Below the pieces are notes generated by a model that saw nothing but the letters and a program-made list of their open reading frames with translations, had not been told where the DNA came from and did no database searches. Shown one piece after another: positions 1 through 7,919 of a stretch of DNA of 45,148 bases. The DNA is from Haloarculaceae archaeon (GTDB lineage Archaea; Halobacteriota; Halobacteria; Halobacteriales; Haloarculaceae). Both the position numbers and the translations under genes were made by a program. The stretch is taken from NCBI GenBank assembly GCA_007122455.1, contig SKTU01000113.1:1-45148 (forward strand), in the 5' to 3' direction. Within the stretch, counting starts at the first letter, position 1. The number at the start of each line of letters is the position of its first letter.

Positions 1-600
1 CACACGTTACCGCCGAGAGGCGATCGGGGTTTTCTCATCGTCAGGGGTCCGGACGGCGAGTTTCGCGGAGCGATGGGGATCGACCATCTGCAGGCGGTCG
101 TCTCACCGGAGATCCACCCGCCGTGGCCCCTCGGAGATCCCGACGCGAGCGAATCCGATCTCCTCGATTTCCTCGACAACACGGTCTTCACGTCGTACGA
201 CCGCCGTCAGTTGTTGGCGATAACGCGGGAGATCGAAGAACGGGCGTGGCGAGCAAACGCCGGGCGGCTGTACGTCGGCTTCCAGCGGTTCGAAGCGTTC
301 ACCGCACAGGCCCCAGTGTACGATCGCTTCGCCCGCGACAGCGACGTTTCCGTCCGGATCTTCGTCGGGGATAGTTGGGAGGCGGAGATCGACGACTCCG
401 TGGAGGTCGTCTCCGAAGCGGGCGAGGAGATCGGCCAGTTCTGGTTCGTGCTCTTCGTCGACGACGAACGCGAACTGAACACGTGCGGCGTGATCGCAGA
501 GGAGCGTACACCGGGGCAGTACTACGGGTTCTGGACGCACGACATCGAGCGTATCGACGCGATCGTCTCGTACCTCGACACCGCGTACGGCCGCGGCTGA
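1..600 (+). CDS. DICT sensory-domain protein, C-terminal part (runs in from the left edge)
   Basis: The frame is open from base 1, so the ATG at 73 is internal and the true start lies outside the window. About 199 residues are visible. The part after residue ~45 resembles haloarchaeal DICT domains, which are found with diguanylate-cyclase and two-component sensors and are presumed signal-input modules. Features seen: a LLDFLDNTVFTSYD-type opening, an RQLLAITREIEERAW helix, a FWFVLFVDDE core strand, and a terminal segment ending YLDTAYG. No transmembrane segment or DNA-binding motif is visible in this part. The 246-bp gap before the next gene makes co-transcription uncertain. The family assignment rests on recognition of conserved blocks; the ligand is unknown. 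Confidence 0.7.
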   Translation, partial: HTLPPRGDRGFLIVRGPDGEFRGAMGIDHLQAVVSPEIHPPWPLGDPDASESDLLDFLDNTVFTSYDRRQLLAITREIEERAWRANAGRLYVGFQRFEAFTAQAPVYDRFARDSDVSVRIFVGDSWEAEIDDSVEVVSEAGEEIGQFWFVLFVDDERELNTCGVIAEERTPGQYYGFWTHDIERIDAIVSYLDTAYGRG

Positions 601-846
601 CGTCTCCCGTTCGGGTCCACCCGAACGAGAGGTACGACGAAACGTGAAGACGGTCGGGCGATCGTTCGAGAGTGAGTGGCCGGCTCGAGGGGAACGTACG
701 GACTCCTCCACCGTGGACGGTGAGTATCGTCGCCGTCGCAGCCCCGGTGGAATCGCCGTTCACGTTCTCTTTGAAGGATTTGGCCATCGAACATCTGCAC
801 GAGGGGCACCCACATCTCTATGTAGTTGCGGACCGACCACCACTCG

Positions 847-1683
847 ATGGATCGAGAGGACGAACAGGTCGTTCGGGTACTCGCCGACGCGGATCACCGA
901 GCAGTGCTCGCGACGCTGTCCGACGCTGCCGGAACCCTCACCGTGGAAGCGCTCGCCCGGCGGCTCGCGAGGAACGCGAGTTACTCGGCAGCCGGAGGCG
1001 CAGACGTCGAGTCAGTAATGCTCTCGCTTCACCACAACCACCTCCCGCGTCTCGACGAGGCCGGCCTGATCCGATACGACCGCTTCGGACGAACGGCACG
1101 TTACACTGGAGACGTTGCGCTCGAGAACCGCTGGGACGGGATCGAGACTATCGAAGAGCTGCTCTCGGAGTTCGACGACGAACTGACTGATGGCGACTCC
1201 ATCGAGACGCTCGAGAGCAGTGCCGAGATATACGAGCGCGGTCGTCGACTCGCCGACGAGGCCGAGCGGGAACTGTTCCTGATCTACACGTCCGACGAAC
1301 TGCTCGTCGAGGGCTGTGTTCCGCATGCGAAGGCCGCGATCGAGCGCGGCGTCGAGTTCCACGCCGGAGCGAAGAGCCCCTCGACCCGGAAGTTCTTCCG
1401 TGATTACCTCCCGGATGCGACGATCTGGGATCCACAGCTGGACTGGATGAACGAGGGAACGAGTCGTCCGGGAATAAGCCGACTCATATTCGCCGATCGT
1501 GAGGCGGTCCTGGTCGGTCTCTGGCACGGATCCCAAAGCGGGACGAAGACGGAAGTCGCGATGTTCGGAACGGGCGCGACCAATCCGCTCGTCGTCCTGA
1601 TACGCGAGCTACTCGGCCCGCGGCTCGATCACCTCGACTATCAGAGCGAAGCGTTCCTCGGAGATCTCCCGTTTGAACCATGA
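847..1683 (+). CDS. Winged-helix regulator with TrmB-like C-terminal sensor domain
   Basis: 278 residues from the ATG at 847; a TTG 21 bp upstream is in frame but gives an unlikely His-rich N-terminus. Residues ~1-80 form an acidic winged-helix module (VVRVLADADHRAVLATLSDA..., then HHNHLPRLDEAGLIRYD) of the type found at the N-terminus of many haloarchaeal regulators. The remainder has a RELFLIYTSDELL strand and a later RLIFADREAVLVGLW block, resembling the phospholipase-D-like effector fold of TrmB-type regulators. It probably senses a small molecule and controls transcription. Its stop overlaps the ATG of the HalOD1 gene, so the two are likely translated together. Target genes are not evident. 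Confidence 0.7.
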   Translation: MDREDEQVVRVLADADHRAVLATLSDAAGTLTVEALARRLARNASYSAAGGADVESVMLSLHHNHLPRLDEAGLIRYDRFGRTARYTGDVALENRWDGIETIEELLSEFDDELTDGDSIETLESSAEIYERGRRLADEAERELFLIYTSDELLVEGCVPHAKAAIERGVEFHAGAKSPSTRKFFRDYLPDATIWDPQLDWMNEGTSRPGISRLIFADREAVLVGLWHGSQSGTKTEVAMFGTGATNPLVVLIRELLGPRLDHLDYQSEAFLGDLPFEP

Positions 1684-1973
1684 GCGATCGACACATCCCG
1701 GACGGCGGATCGGACCCCTCACCGCATCTGACGCACCGAATCGGTAATCGAACGCCGAGCGAGGCCATCGTTCGCGCCGTCGCTGCAGCTACGGACACGG
1801 CGATACTCGATCTCGATCCCCTGTACGACGTGATCGATCCCGACAACCTGGACGGCGCGTTCGCCAGCGGTGGGGACGGAAGCCACCTCGAACTGACGTT
1901 CACCTTCAACGGCTGTGCGGTTCGCGTGACGCAGGATCGCGTCGACGTAACCCTGATCGACGACAACGGCTGA
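1680..1973 (+). CDS. HalOD1 output-domain protein
   Basis: 97 residues. The sequence fits the HalOD1 output domain, a small alpha/beta domain almost confined to haloarchaea and proposed to be a signalling output: a PSEAIVRAVAAATDT helix, a LDPLYDVIDPDNLDGAF block (the conserved L.PL...ID.D.L motif) and a LTFTFNGCAVRVTQDRVDVTL strand pair. It is a stand-alone copy without receiver domain. The ATG at 1680 overlaps the stop of the preceding wHTH/TrmB-like gene in an ATGA arrangement, which suggests coupled expression and a joint regulatory role. No biochemical activity is known for the family. Confidence 0.85.
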   Translation: MSDRHIPDGGSDPSPHLTHRIGNRTPSEAIVRAVAAATDTAILDLDPLYDVIDPDNLDGAFASGGDGSHLELTFTFNGCAVRVTQDRVDVTLIDDNG

Positions 1974-2453
1974 CCGCTCGGCGATAGCGAACGCCGACAT
2001 CGAGTTCGGAACTGTTCCGTTATGCAGGTCGGAACGTGCAAACCGGCGTCCATCCATGCTCTCGAAACGGCTCTCACGTCATTTACCGGCGGAAGCAGCG
2101 CGAAAGCCCACGAGTTCACTCGTGGGATGAAGCGCGTGAACTTGATTGGCAGGCCGCCCGAAAGGTGGCCTGCCGAGGTCGGGGCGAGCTCACCAAAGCC
2201 GCTGTCCCGGCCGGGAGCCACACTGACTTGGCTACTTCAGCAACTACTGTGACGTCGTGGGAGACGTCAGACTCGACGGAATCGATACACTGACGCGATC
2301 TGGTGATTCAACGCAGCCGATTCATTCTTCTCAGGGATCTGAGATATATGGGATGATGAACACAGGGTGCGTCTCTCGCATCGTTTCCCACCGGAATCCA
2401 CCCCAAAAGTATCCGAAGTGAACAGTTAATGAGGAGATCCCCGTCTCTGAACT
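1974..2453. other. 480-bp intergenic region with decayed IS200/IS605 end
   Basis: No convincing gene. Two strong hairpins lie at 2107-2126 and 2148-2174 (separate entry). A perfect CCCGGCCGGG palindrome lies at about 2208. Open frames across 2022-2293 have atypical composition and no start context. The last 100 bases are AT-richer and should hold the promoter of the VOC gene at 2454. Confidence 0.5.
2064..2174 (+). mobile_element. Remnant of an IS200/IS605 (IS1341/TnpB) 3' end with right-end hairpin
   Basis: The stretch GAAAGCCCACGAG-TTCA-CTCGTGGG-ATGAAG carries an 8-bp stem (2107-2114 with 2119-2126) and TTCA loop. This is the right-end hairpin arrangement that follows TnpB genes of IS200/IS605-type elements in haloarchaea and also forms the 3' part of the guide-type RNA. 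Just upstream, frame 2064 reads ETALTSFTGGSSAK, resembling the variable C-terminus of haloarchaeal TnpB proteins. The rest of tnpB is absent. A second hairpin (2148-2158 with 2164-2174, CGAAA loop) follows. It is probably a dead relic; a residual guide-RNA role cannot be judged here. Confidence 0.5.
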
Positions 2454-2861
2454 ATGGCGTCTATCGGAAACATCACGTTCGCGTGCGAGGATCCCAATGC
2501 CTTGGCTACGTTTTGGACCGCAGCAGTCGGTTACGAGATGCAGGAGCCACCGCCGGGCATTCTTGAGACAATAGAGGCTGAGGGCGGCGATCCGAACGCA
2601 GTCGCGGCGGCAATTGATCCCGCGGGTTACGGTCCCCGGCTGTTCTTCAAGAAAATGCCCTGCTCGTCGCCTGAACATATTCCGATTCACCTCGACCTCA
2701 ACGCTGCTGACCGCGAGGAAGAGGTCGAACGACTCGTCAACCTCGGTGCGTCTGTTGTTGAAACGAAGATCGAAACCACTGGTCCGTACACCGAGACCTG
2801 GACAGTCATGCGTGACCCTGAAGGGAACGGCTTTTGCGTGCAGTCACCGCCAGAGCAATAA
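2454..2861 (+). CDS. VOC-superfamily (glyoxalase/bleomycin-resistance fold) protein
   Basis: 135 residues forming a single VOC module of two beta-alpha-beta-beta-beta repeats: NITFACEDPNALATFWTAAVGYE opens repeat one and PIHLDLNAADREEEVERLVNLGASVV opens repeat two, ending TWTVMRDPEGNGFCVQS. Likely metal-ligand positions in this subfamily (glyoxalase-like) are His in the IHLDL strand and Glu in DPEGNGF. Members act as small lyases, dioxygenases or drug-binding proteins; the substrate cannot be told from sequence. The gene stands alone, with a 92-bp upstream gap after the IS relic and 213 bp to the next gene. Codon use is somewhat less GC-biased than its neighbours, which fits arrival with the element, though weakly. 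Confidence 0.85.
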   Translation: MASIGNITFACEDPNALATFWTAAVGYEMQEPPPGILETIEAEGGDPNAVAAAIDPAGYGPRLFFKKMPCSSPEHIPIHLDLNAADREEEVERLVNLGASVVETKIETTGPYTETWTVMRDPEGNGFCVQSPPEQ

Positions 2862-3074
2862 GCGGCGTTCGAAATGGGGTCCGTTTGCTGCATCAGCCTC
2901 CGTATCTGCACGCGATTTCTATTCGCTACTGGATACGTTGAACGAAGCATGGGAGATACAGAGCACGAATTCGGCACGAGTCGGACCGCGATCACTGATC
3001 ACGGTATCCTCCAACGAGCGAGGGTTACGGAAAGAAATCACTATACGGTCTCGATGTGACAGAGTTGATGTTTC

Positions 3075-3653
3075 GTGGAAACGATTCTGTTCGTTGGTGT
3101 GTGGTTGTTCGCTGTAACCCATCTCGATACGCTACTCGTCATCAGTGCCTTTTGTGCGGACAACGATTACCGGCACTGGGAGGTGTTCGTCGGACACTAC
3201 GTCAGCTTCTCTGTCGGACTGATCGTGGCGGTCGTCGGAGCGATTCTCGCCGTCGAACTCCTACAGGAGTGGACGTTCCTCTTGGGTGTCGTCCCCCTCA
3301 GTTTGGGGCTGTGGGGGCTGCTCCGACAGCCGCCGGAAGCGACGGTCGAGGAGTCATCGGTCGTGCCGAACTCCTTCGGCCGTATCGGCATCGTGACCGT
3401 CGCCGGACTCGGTCTCAGTGGTGAAAATATCGCGCTCTTCGTCCCGTTTTTCGTTGATCTCTCACCATCCGAACTGACATTCATCATCATCGTCTACCTG
3501 ATCGGTGCCGGCGTCGTGTTTCTCACTGCGTTCGTGATCGTATCTCGCGTCGCCACCGACGGCATTCCTGACTGGTTGGACCGCTGGTTCGTCCCCACTG
3601 TACTGGTACTCGTCGGCGGGTACGTCATGATGGCCGGATGGATCATTACCTGA
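3075..3653 (+). CDS. CadD-family cadmium resistance/export membrane protein
   Basis: 192 residues with about five to six transmembrane helices. The N-terminal block FAVTHLDTLLVISAFCA followed by a tract ending GHYVSFSVGLIV matches CadD-type permeases (the D-x-x-L-L-V and G-[HQ]-Y motifs), which belong to the LysE superfamily and confer cadmium or cation resistance in Gram-positive bacteria and haloarchaea. The central LGLSGENIALFVPFF helix is also typical of the family. It would act in the cytoplasmic membrane. It stands alone between two non-coding stretches; no ArsR/CadC-type regulator is adjacent, so metal control is not visible. The substrate is inferred from family only. Confidence 0.8.
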   Translation: METILFVGVWLFAVTHLDTLLVISAFCADNDYRHWEVFVGHYVSFSVGLIVAVVGAILAVELLQEWTFLLGVVPLSLGLWGLLRQPPEATVEESSVVPNSFGRIGIVTVAGLGLSGENIALFVPFFVDLSPSELTFIIIVYLIGAGVVFLTAFVIVSRVATDGIPDWLDRWFVPTVLVLVGGYVMMAGWIIT

Positions 3654-3858
3654 ACGCCGGATTTTCACCGAGCCGATCGAATCCCGTTCTCGGTTCCCAT
3701 CGATTCCGAGATCAACAGCTAGCTTCTGCCATGCGTTGAACGAAGGGAGACCGTCGCCCAACGTGTCGGCTTTATCCATCTACACGTTTGCAAAGTCGGC
3801 ATCAGTTTTATTGACGATTTGCTTAACAGTCCGTTCCGCGAGCACGCTGTTGAGCCGA

Positions 3859-4500
3859 TCAGTTCAGTCCGGAGGGATACTCACCCGTCTCCCGGTAGTG
3901 GGAGACGACCTTGGCGAACGCGGCGATCTGGAGCACGACGACGAGAACGAGCGTGAGTAGGTATAGCCAATGGAGCGGGTCGTCAGGTGGGAACCCGGGT
4001 CGGAGGTAGGCCCTGTCGTAGATGTGGACGGCGAGGAGCCAAAAGATTGCGTACGCACCAACAGTCTGGTGCCACTTCCACGCCTTCCCACCCATGTAGT
4101 CGTACGCCCGGTTGTTCGAGGTAGCCGCGAGCCCGACCGTGATGATCACGGCCACGAACGAACCGAAAGCCCACGGGCTCATTCCGGACAGGTAGCCGAC
4201 GACGTCCCAGTTCCTCGCCTGGAACACGAAAAGCAGGTGAACGACACTCCAGATAGCGAACCAGATCCCCAGTTCTGCCCGCCAGTTCACCGGGAAATTT
4301 CCCGAGAACCGGCGCCTGATTCCGGGCCAGAGTCTTACCGTCGGCCCGACGATCAACACCAGAACCAGGAGAAACCACGGAACTGCTCCTGCGACCCGCC
4401 CCTCGTGATACCCAGCCACCCACAGCAACGCGGCGAAGACCACGCTACCGATACCCACCGCCAGATGGTGAGTGAGTTCGTTGTTTGTGTCTACCGTCAT
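3859..4500 (-). CDS. Ferric-reductase-like (MsrQ/YedZ-type) membrane protein
   Basis: 213 residues from the ATG at 4500 (an upstream in-frame ATG at 4584 would cover the promoter palindrome). Six or so transmembrane helices are visible. Likely heme b ligands are His in WSVVHLLFVFQ, WHQTVGAYAI and WLLAVHIYDR, spaced as in ferric-reductase-like transmembrane domains (FRD/MsrQ). No FAD/NAD domain is fused, so it would be a heme-bearing membrane electron-transfer subunit working with a partner, in MsrQ style feeding a periplasmic molybdoenzyme. The only sulfite-oxidase-fold candidate in the window is far away at 34039. A 17-bp palindrome (4527-4543) sits in its promoter. The role is inferred. Confidence 0.75.
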   Translation of the reverse strand: MTVDTNNELTHHLAVGIGSVVFAALLWVAGYHEGRVAGAVPWFLLVLVLIVGPTVRLWPGIRRRFSGNFPVNWRAELGIWFAIWSVVHLLFVFQARNWDVVGYLSGMSPWAFGSFVAVIITVGLAATSNNRAYDYMGGKAWKWHQTVGAYAIFWLLAVHIYDRAYLRPGFPPDDPLHWLYLLTLVLVVVLQIAAFAKVVSHYRETGEYPSGLN

Positions 4501-4915
4501 CCAGTCTCTACAGTGTCGTTCGTATCTATCATTTAAAATGATAAGGGTCCTGGCATAATCCCACGGATGTATTTGAACCCCCACGTCTGAATCCGGATCC
4601 CCGATATATCCCTCTTCCAGTGCTGATGTTCACGCCGACAGTTGCGACCTCGGACGGGGATCGATCGCCGCAGTTTCGATGGGGTGTCTCCTATCGCCCC
4701 AGACGGAACCGGAGTCAACCGGCAACGGTTCGGGTGCTCAACAACGGTCGGGACGCTTTTCGATCGGGGACTGGGGCGGTGTGCGGTCAAATCGACATCG
4801 CCACTGTAGTGATGGGTTATTTCGCGACTGACCGCTAGCTGGTGACACTACATGATCACGCCGCCAGGAACCAATCCACAATAGTTAGGTCAGCAGACAA
4901 ATCACGTTTGACCGG
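4501..4915. other. 415-bp intergenic region, no gene seen
   Basis: It contains the AT-rich palindromic promoter of the minus-strand ferric-reductase-like gene (4527-4543) and, at its right end, the unassigned promoter of the ClC gene at 4916. Short open frames (for example 4620-4838 on +) have basic, low-complexity translations and no family resemblance. No RNA gene could be recognised. Confidence 0.5.
4527..4543 (-). promoter_or_regulatory. Palindromic AT-rich promoter/operator of the ferric-reductase-like gene
   Basis: TATCATTT-A-AAATGATA is a perfect 8+8 bp inverted repeat with a 1-bp centre. It lies 26-43 bp before the start codon at 4500, where the TATA element of a leaderless or short-leader transcript would sit. 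A dimeric repressor bound here would block TBP, so this is a candidate operator. Confidence 0.5.
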
Positions 4916-6286
4916 ATGAACGTACCCACGAGCCCCGGTCGGCTCGCCCGTCGATTCAAGGCGCCGTTCGTGGGGCGGATGCTCTTCCTCGCCATCGTCG
5001 TCGGAATCGTCGGCGGTCTCGGTGCTGTCGTCTTCCGCTATCTAATCCTCGCGTTCACCTTCCTCTTTTTCGGGGCGCAATCCCAGGATGTCCTCATCGA
5101 ATCGGTCATCGCTCTGCCCTGGTATTATCGAATCCTCGCACCGGCGATCGGCGGTGCACTCGTCGGATTGATCGTCCTGTACGGTAGCGAACAGGTGCGC
5201 GGTCACGGCGTTCCCGAAGTCATGCAAGCGATGGACTGTCGAGATGGACGTATCTCCCCCCGGACGGCACCGGCGAAGGCGCTCGCGTCCGCGATCTGTA
5301 TCGGTTCCGGTGGCGCGACCGGTCGGGAGGGCCCCATCGTCCAGATCGGTGGAACGTTCGGATCGGTCGTCGGCCAACGATTCGATCTGTCGGTCGCAGA
5401 GACGAAGGTCCTGTTGACGGCAGGTGCCGCAGCCGGCATCGGCGGGACGTTCAACGCTCCAATCGGCGGCATGATCTTCGGATTGGAGGTGCTTCTCGGT
5501 CGGGCCACGAAGGAGAACGTTCCGCCGATCGCCGTTGCTTCCATCGTCGGAACGGTGATGGCGAACGTCATCATCGGGATGCCTGAGCCGATATTTTCGG
5601 TGCCAGGGATCGAAGTCGTGAGTTACTTCGAGGTGGTCGCCTACTTGGGACTCGGAATCGTCGGTGCGGTGGTCGCGTTGACCTACATCACGACGCTGTA
5701 TTCGGTCGAGGCGGCCTTCGATCGGCTCCCGGTCGGCGTCGCTGCGAGCCCGGCGCTGGGCGGGCTCTGTCTGGGCGTCCTCGCGCTGTACGTTCCACAG
5801 GTTCACGCGACCGGATATCCGGTGATCCAGGACACGCTTTTCGGAGTGTTCTCCCTCGAGATCCTGATCCTCTTCGGGATCGCGAAGCTGATCGCGACGA
5901 GTCTCACCCTGGGGAGCGGAGGATCCGGCGGGATCTTCGCGCCGGCGCTTTTCATCGGCGCGATGGCCGGTGGGGCCTACGGAATGTTCGTCCGGGACGT
6001 GTTCCCCTCTCTCGTTGCGGATCCGACGACGTACGCCGCCGTCGGCATGGGGACGGTCTTCGCCGGGGCCGCCCACGCCCCGCTTACGGCGATCGTTATC
6101 GTCTACGAGCTGACGGGGGACCCGCTTATCCTGGCGCCGCTCGCGATCGCCTGTCTCTTCAGTACGGCGCTCGTCAGGCGCGTGAGAGAACAGAACATAT
6201 ACACGATCGGGCTCCTCGAACGTGGTGTCGACGTCGAACCGCGCCGTCTGCTCTCAACGGCATGGAAGGCGGTCCGGGGGAAATAG
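4916..6286 (+). CDS. ClC-family chloride channel/transporter
   Basis: 456 residues, about 10-12 membrane helices. The three ClC selectivity-filter signatures are present: GSGGATGREGPIVQ (residues ~131-143, gating Glu at ~138), FGLEVLLGR (~188-196, Glu191 near the internal proton-glutamate position) and GSGGSGGIFAPALF (~333-346). It would move chloride across the cytoplasmic membrane, either as a channel or as a Cl-/H+ antiporter; presence of both glutamates is compatible with antiport. There is no C-terminal CBS pair. The gene is followed 143 bp later by a universal-stress/ferredoxin fusion on the same strand. Several haloarchaeal ClC genes have UspA neighbours, so co-regulation under salt stress is plausible but inferred. 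Confidence 0.93.
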   Translation: MNVPTSPGRLARRFKAPFVGRMLFLAIVVGIVGGLGAVVFRYLILAFTFLFFGAQSQDVLIESVIALPWYYRILAPAIGGALVGLIVLYGSEQVRGHGVPEVMQAMDCRDGRISPRTAPAKALASAICIGSGGATGREGPIVQIGGTFGSVVGQRFDLSVAETKVLLTAGAAAGIGGTFNAPIGGMIFGLEVLLGRATKENVPPIAVASIVGTVMANVIIGMPEPIFSVPGIEVVSYFEVVAYLGLGIVGAVVALTYITTLYSVEAAFDRLPVGVAASPALGGLCLGVLALYVPQVHATGYPVIQDTLFGVFSLEILILFGIAKLIATSLTLGSGGSGGIFAPALFIGAMAGGAYGMFVRDVFPSLVADPTTYAAVGMGTVFAGAAHAPLTAIVIVYELTGDPLILAPLAIACLFSTALVRRVREQNIYTIGLLERGVDVEPRRLLSTAWKAVRGK

Positions 6287-6319
6287 TGTGGTGACGTATC
6301 GTTTGCTCTCTCTGCCGGC

Positions 6320-6415
6320 GTGGTCCCCGGCCTCGCCTTCGTCGTCGCCGGCGCGATAGCCGCGGTGTTCACCGTCGTCGTTCTCGGGCGCGTCCCACTG
6401 CTTTCCATCCGGTAG
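6320..6415 (+). CDS. Possible 31-residue single-helix membrane peptide after ClC
   Basis: A GTG at 6320 opens a 31-codon frame ending TAG at 6413-6415, dominated by one hydrophobic stretch (GLAFVVAGAIAAVFTVVVLG) followed by RVPLLSIR, a positive-inside tail. The same frame is open all the way back to the ClC stop codon, so it may instead be a former C-terminal extension of ClC cut off by the TAG at 6284. No homologue is recognised; existence is uncertain. Confidence 0.25.
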   Translation: MVPGLAFVVAGAIAAVFTVVVLGRVPLLSIR

Positions 6416-6462
6416 AACGAGGAGGCGGTTTGATATGGGCAGGAGCGGTATCTCGATCCGGT

Positions 6463-7635
6463 ATGTACGACAGAATCCTCGTACCGGCGGACGGGAGCAA
6501 AGTCGCGGAGCGAGCCGGGACCGTCGCCGTCCGCATGGCCGAACTGTTCGACGCGGAACTGTCGGTCGTCTCCGTCCGAGAGCCGGGCGCCGAGGATCAG
6601 GCGGAACACGCTGTCGGAGCGATCCAGGATGTTGCGACCGAGGTCGGGCTCACCCCACAGACCGAGATCATCGACGACGAGGAAACGGCGATTCACCGGG
6701 CAATCATCGACTATGCCGAAGAGCATGGCATCGATGTCGTCGTGATGGGAACGCACGGCCGGACGGGGATCGGTCGGTTCCTGCTCGGCAGCGTGGCCGA
6801 ACAAACCCTCCAGGAATCTCCGATCCCCGTCGTGACCGTCCACGAGGACACCGTCATCGACTTCGAGATCGATAACGTCCTCGTCCCAACCGACGGGAGC
6901 GAGGGAGCCGAAGCCGCCACGGAGCACGCGATCGACCTCGTTACAGAAGTCGGTGGGACGATCCACGCACTTCACGTCACCTCGGGCGGGCGCGAGAAGG
7001 AGTCGTCGCCGACCGACGACGTACGCGAGCGGGGCGAAGCCGCCGGCGTGGAGGTCGTCACGGCCACGCGGAGCGGCCGGCCACACGAGGCGATCACCGG
7101 ATACACGGCGGAGGCAGGGATCGACGTCGTCGTGATGGGGACGCACGGCCGTACCGGCCTCAGACGATACCTGCTCGGGAGCGTCACCGAACGCACGGTT
7201 CGGTTCTCGCCGGTTCCGGTCGTCTCCGTTAAACCGGAGTCGGTCGGTGCCACTGTCGAGTTCCTCGACTACGAGTTCGTGGAAGAGAAGGACTGGTCGC
7301 TGGAGGACGACGACCTCTTCGAGAAGGCGGCCGAGGCTGACCTGACGGCGGAGACCTACGGGACGATGGCCGTCGAAAAGGGAGAGTACATCCTCGAAGC
7401 GGCCGAGGCCGAAGGCTACGACTGGCCGTTCTTCTGTCGGGGCGGCGGCTGTATCAACTGTGTGGCGGTACTGGTCGATGGCGAGGTTGAGATGGAGGTC
7501 AACCGGAGCCTCTCCGACGAGGAGGTGGAGGAGATGAACCTACGGTTGACCTGCGTCGCCACGCCGACGACCGACGAGGTAAAACTGGTCTACAACGCCA
7601 AGCAGCTCGACCAGCTCCGGGAGCGGATTATCTAG
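6463..7635 (+). CDS. Tandem universal stress protein fused to a halophilic [2Fe-2S] ferredoxin
   Basis: 390 residues from the ATG at 6463 (MYDRILVPADGS, the usual UspA start; the TTG at 6430 is rejected). UspA domain 1 covers ~1-128 and domain 2 ~133-257; each ends with the nucleotide-binding motif GTHGRTG followed by LLGSV. Residues ~262-390 are a full haloarchaeal plant-type ferredoxin including the acidic halophilic insertion (SLEDDDLFEKAAEADL). The cluster cysteines are intact as C325-x4-C330-x2-C333-x30-C364 and the C-terminus has the family's VYNAK block. The protein therefore joins ATP/nucleotide-binding stress modules to a one-electron carrier in the cytoplasm. No frameshift lies at the junction. 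The start, both USP motifs and all four Cys argue for a functional protein. Confidence 0.92.
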   Translation: MYDRILVPADGSKVAERAGTVAVRMAELFDAELSVVSVREPGAEDQAEHAVGAIQDVATEVGLTPQTEIIDDEETAIHRAIIDYAEEHGIDVVVMGTHGRTGIGRFLLGSVAEQTLQESPIPVVTVHEDTVIDFEIDNVLVPTDGSEGAEAATEHAIDLVTEVGGTIHALHVTSGGREKESSPTDDVRERGEAAGVEVVTATRSGRPHEAITGYTAEAGIDVVVMGTHGRTGLRRYLLGSVTERTVRFSPVPVVSVKPESVGATVEFLDYEFVEEKDWSLEDDDLFEKAAEADLTAETYGTMAVEKGEYILEAAEAEGYDWPFFCRGGGCINCVAVLVDGEVEMEVNRSLSDEEVEEMNLRLTCVATPTTDEVKLVYNAKQLDQLRERII

Positions 7636-7919
7636 AGCGCTGTTTCCACCCGAGAGGCCGGGTATCGACGACTGTTCGGCGACGGCCTCCGCGGCACTCG
7701 AATGCAGAATCTGCCGAAATTTCGAGAACTAACTCCTCGAGGGTGGGGTTTTCTGCGTGTAGCTTCACCCCTCGACTTGTGGGTATCGACATCCGTGCAG
7801 TGGCAGATGAAACAGTGAGCTGACCGTAACGATCTGCAAGAGATAGAGCGTAAGTACAGCACGAAGAGCACCTTTGATTCGAATCTGTTGGATCACATTA
7901 GCCGCACGGACGCTGTTGT
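7636..7919. other. 284-bp intergenic region, no gene seen
   Basis: It lies between the stop of the USP-ferredoxin fusion and the 3' end of the minus-strand pseudogene. Open frames here are basic and Cys/Ser-rich without family resemblance. It probably contains decayed sequence from the lost 3' half of the enolase-superfamily gene, but no coding signature could be read. Confidence 0.4.

Noticed and set aside
788-799. A CGAACATCTGCACG string 47 bp before the wHTH gene at 847.
   Set aside because: Only the left half of the regulon site matches, and the gene is outside the respiratory cluster; listed as a chance half-site.
2673-2686. A TGAACATATTCCG string.
   Set aside because: It is inside the VOC coding sequence and not upstream of any start codon.
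3778-3846. A minus-strand frame reading LNSVLAERTVKQIVNKTDADFANV just after the ferric-reductase-like gene.
   Set aside because: It looks protein-like but is under 30 codons, has no ATG, and matches no family I know; possibly decayed transposase or regulator sequence.
4540-4605. A GGGGGTTCAAATACATCC string on the minus strand resembling a tRNA 3' end.
   Set aside because: The T-stem does not pair and no other tRNA arms are found; not a tRNA or clear att site.
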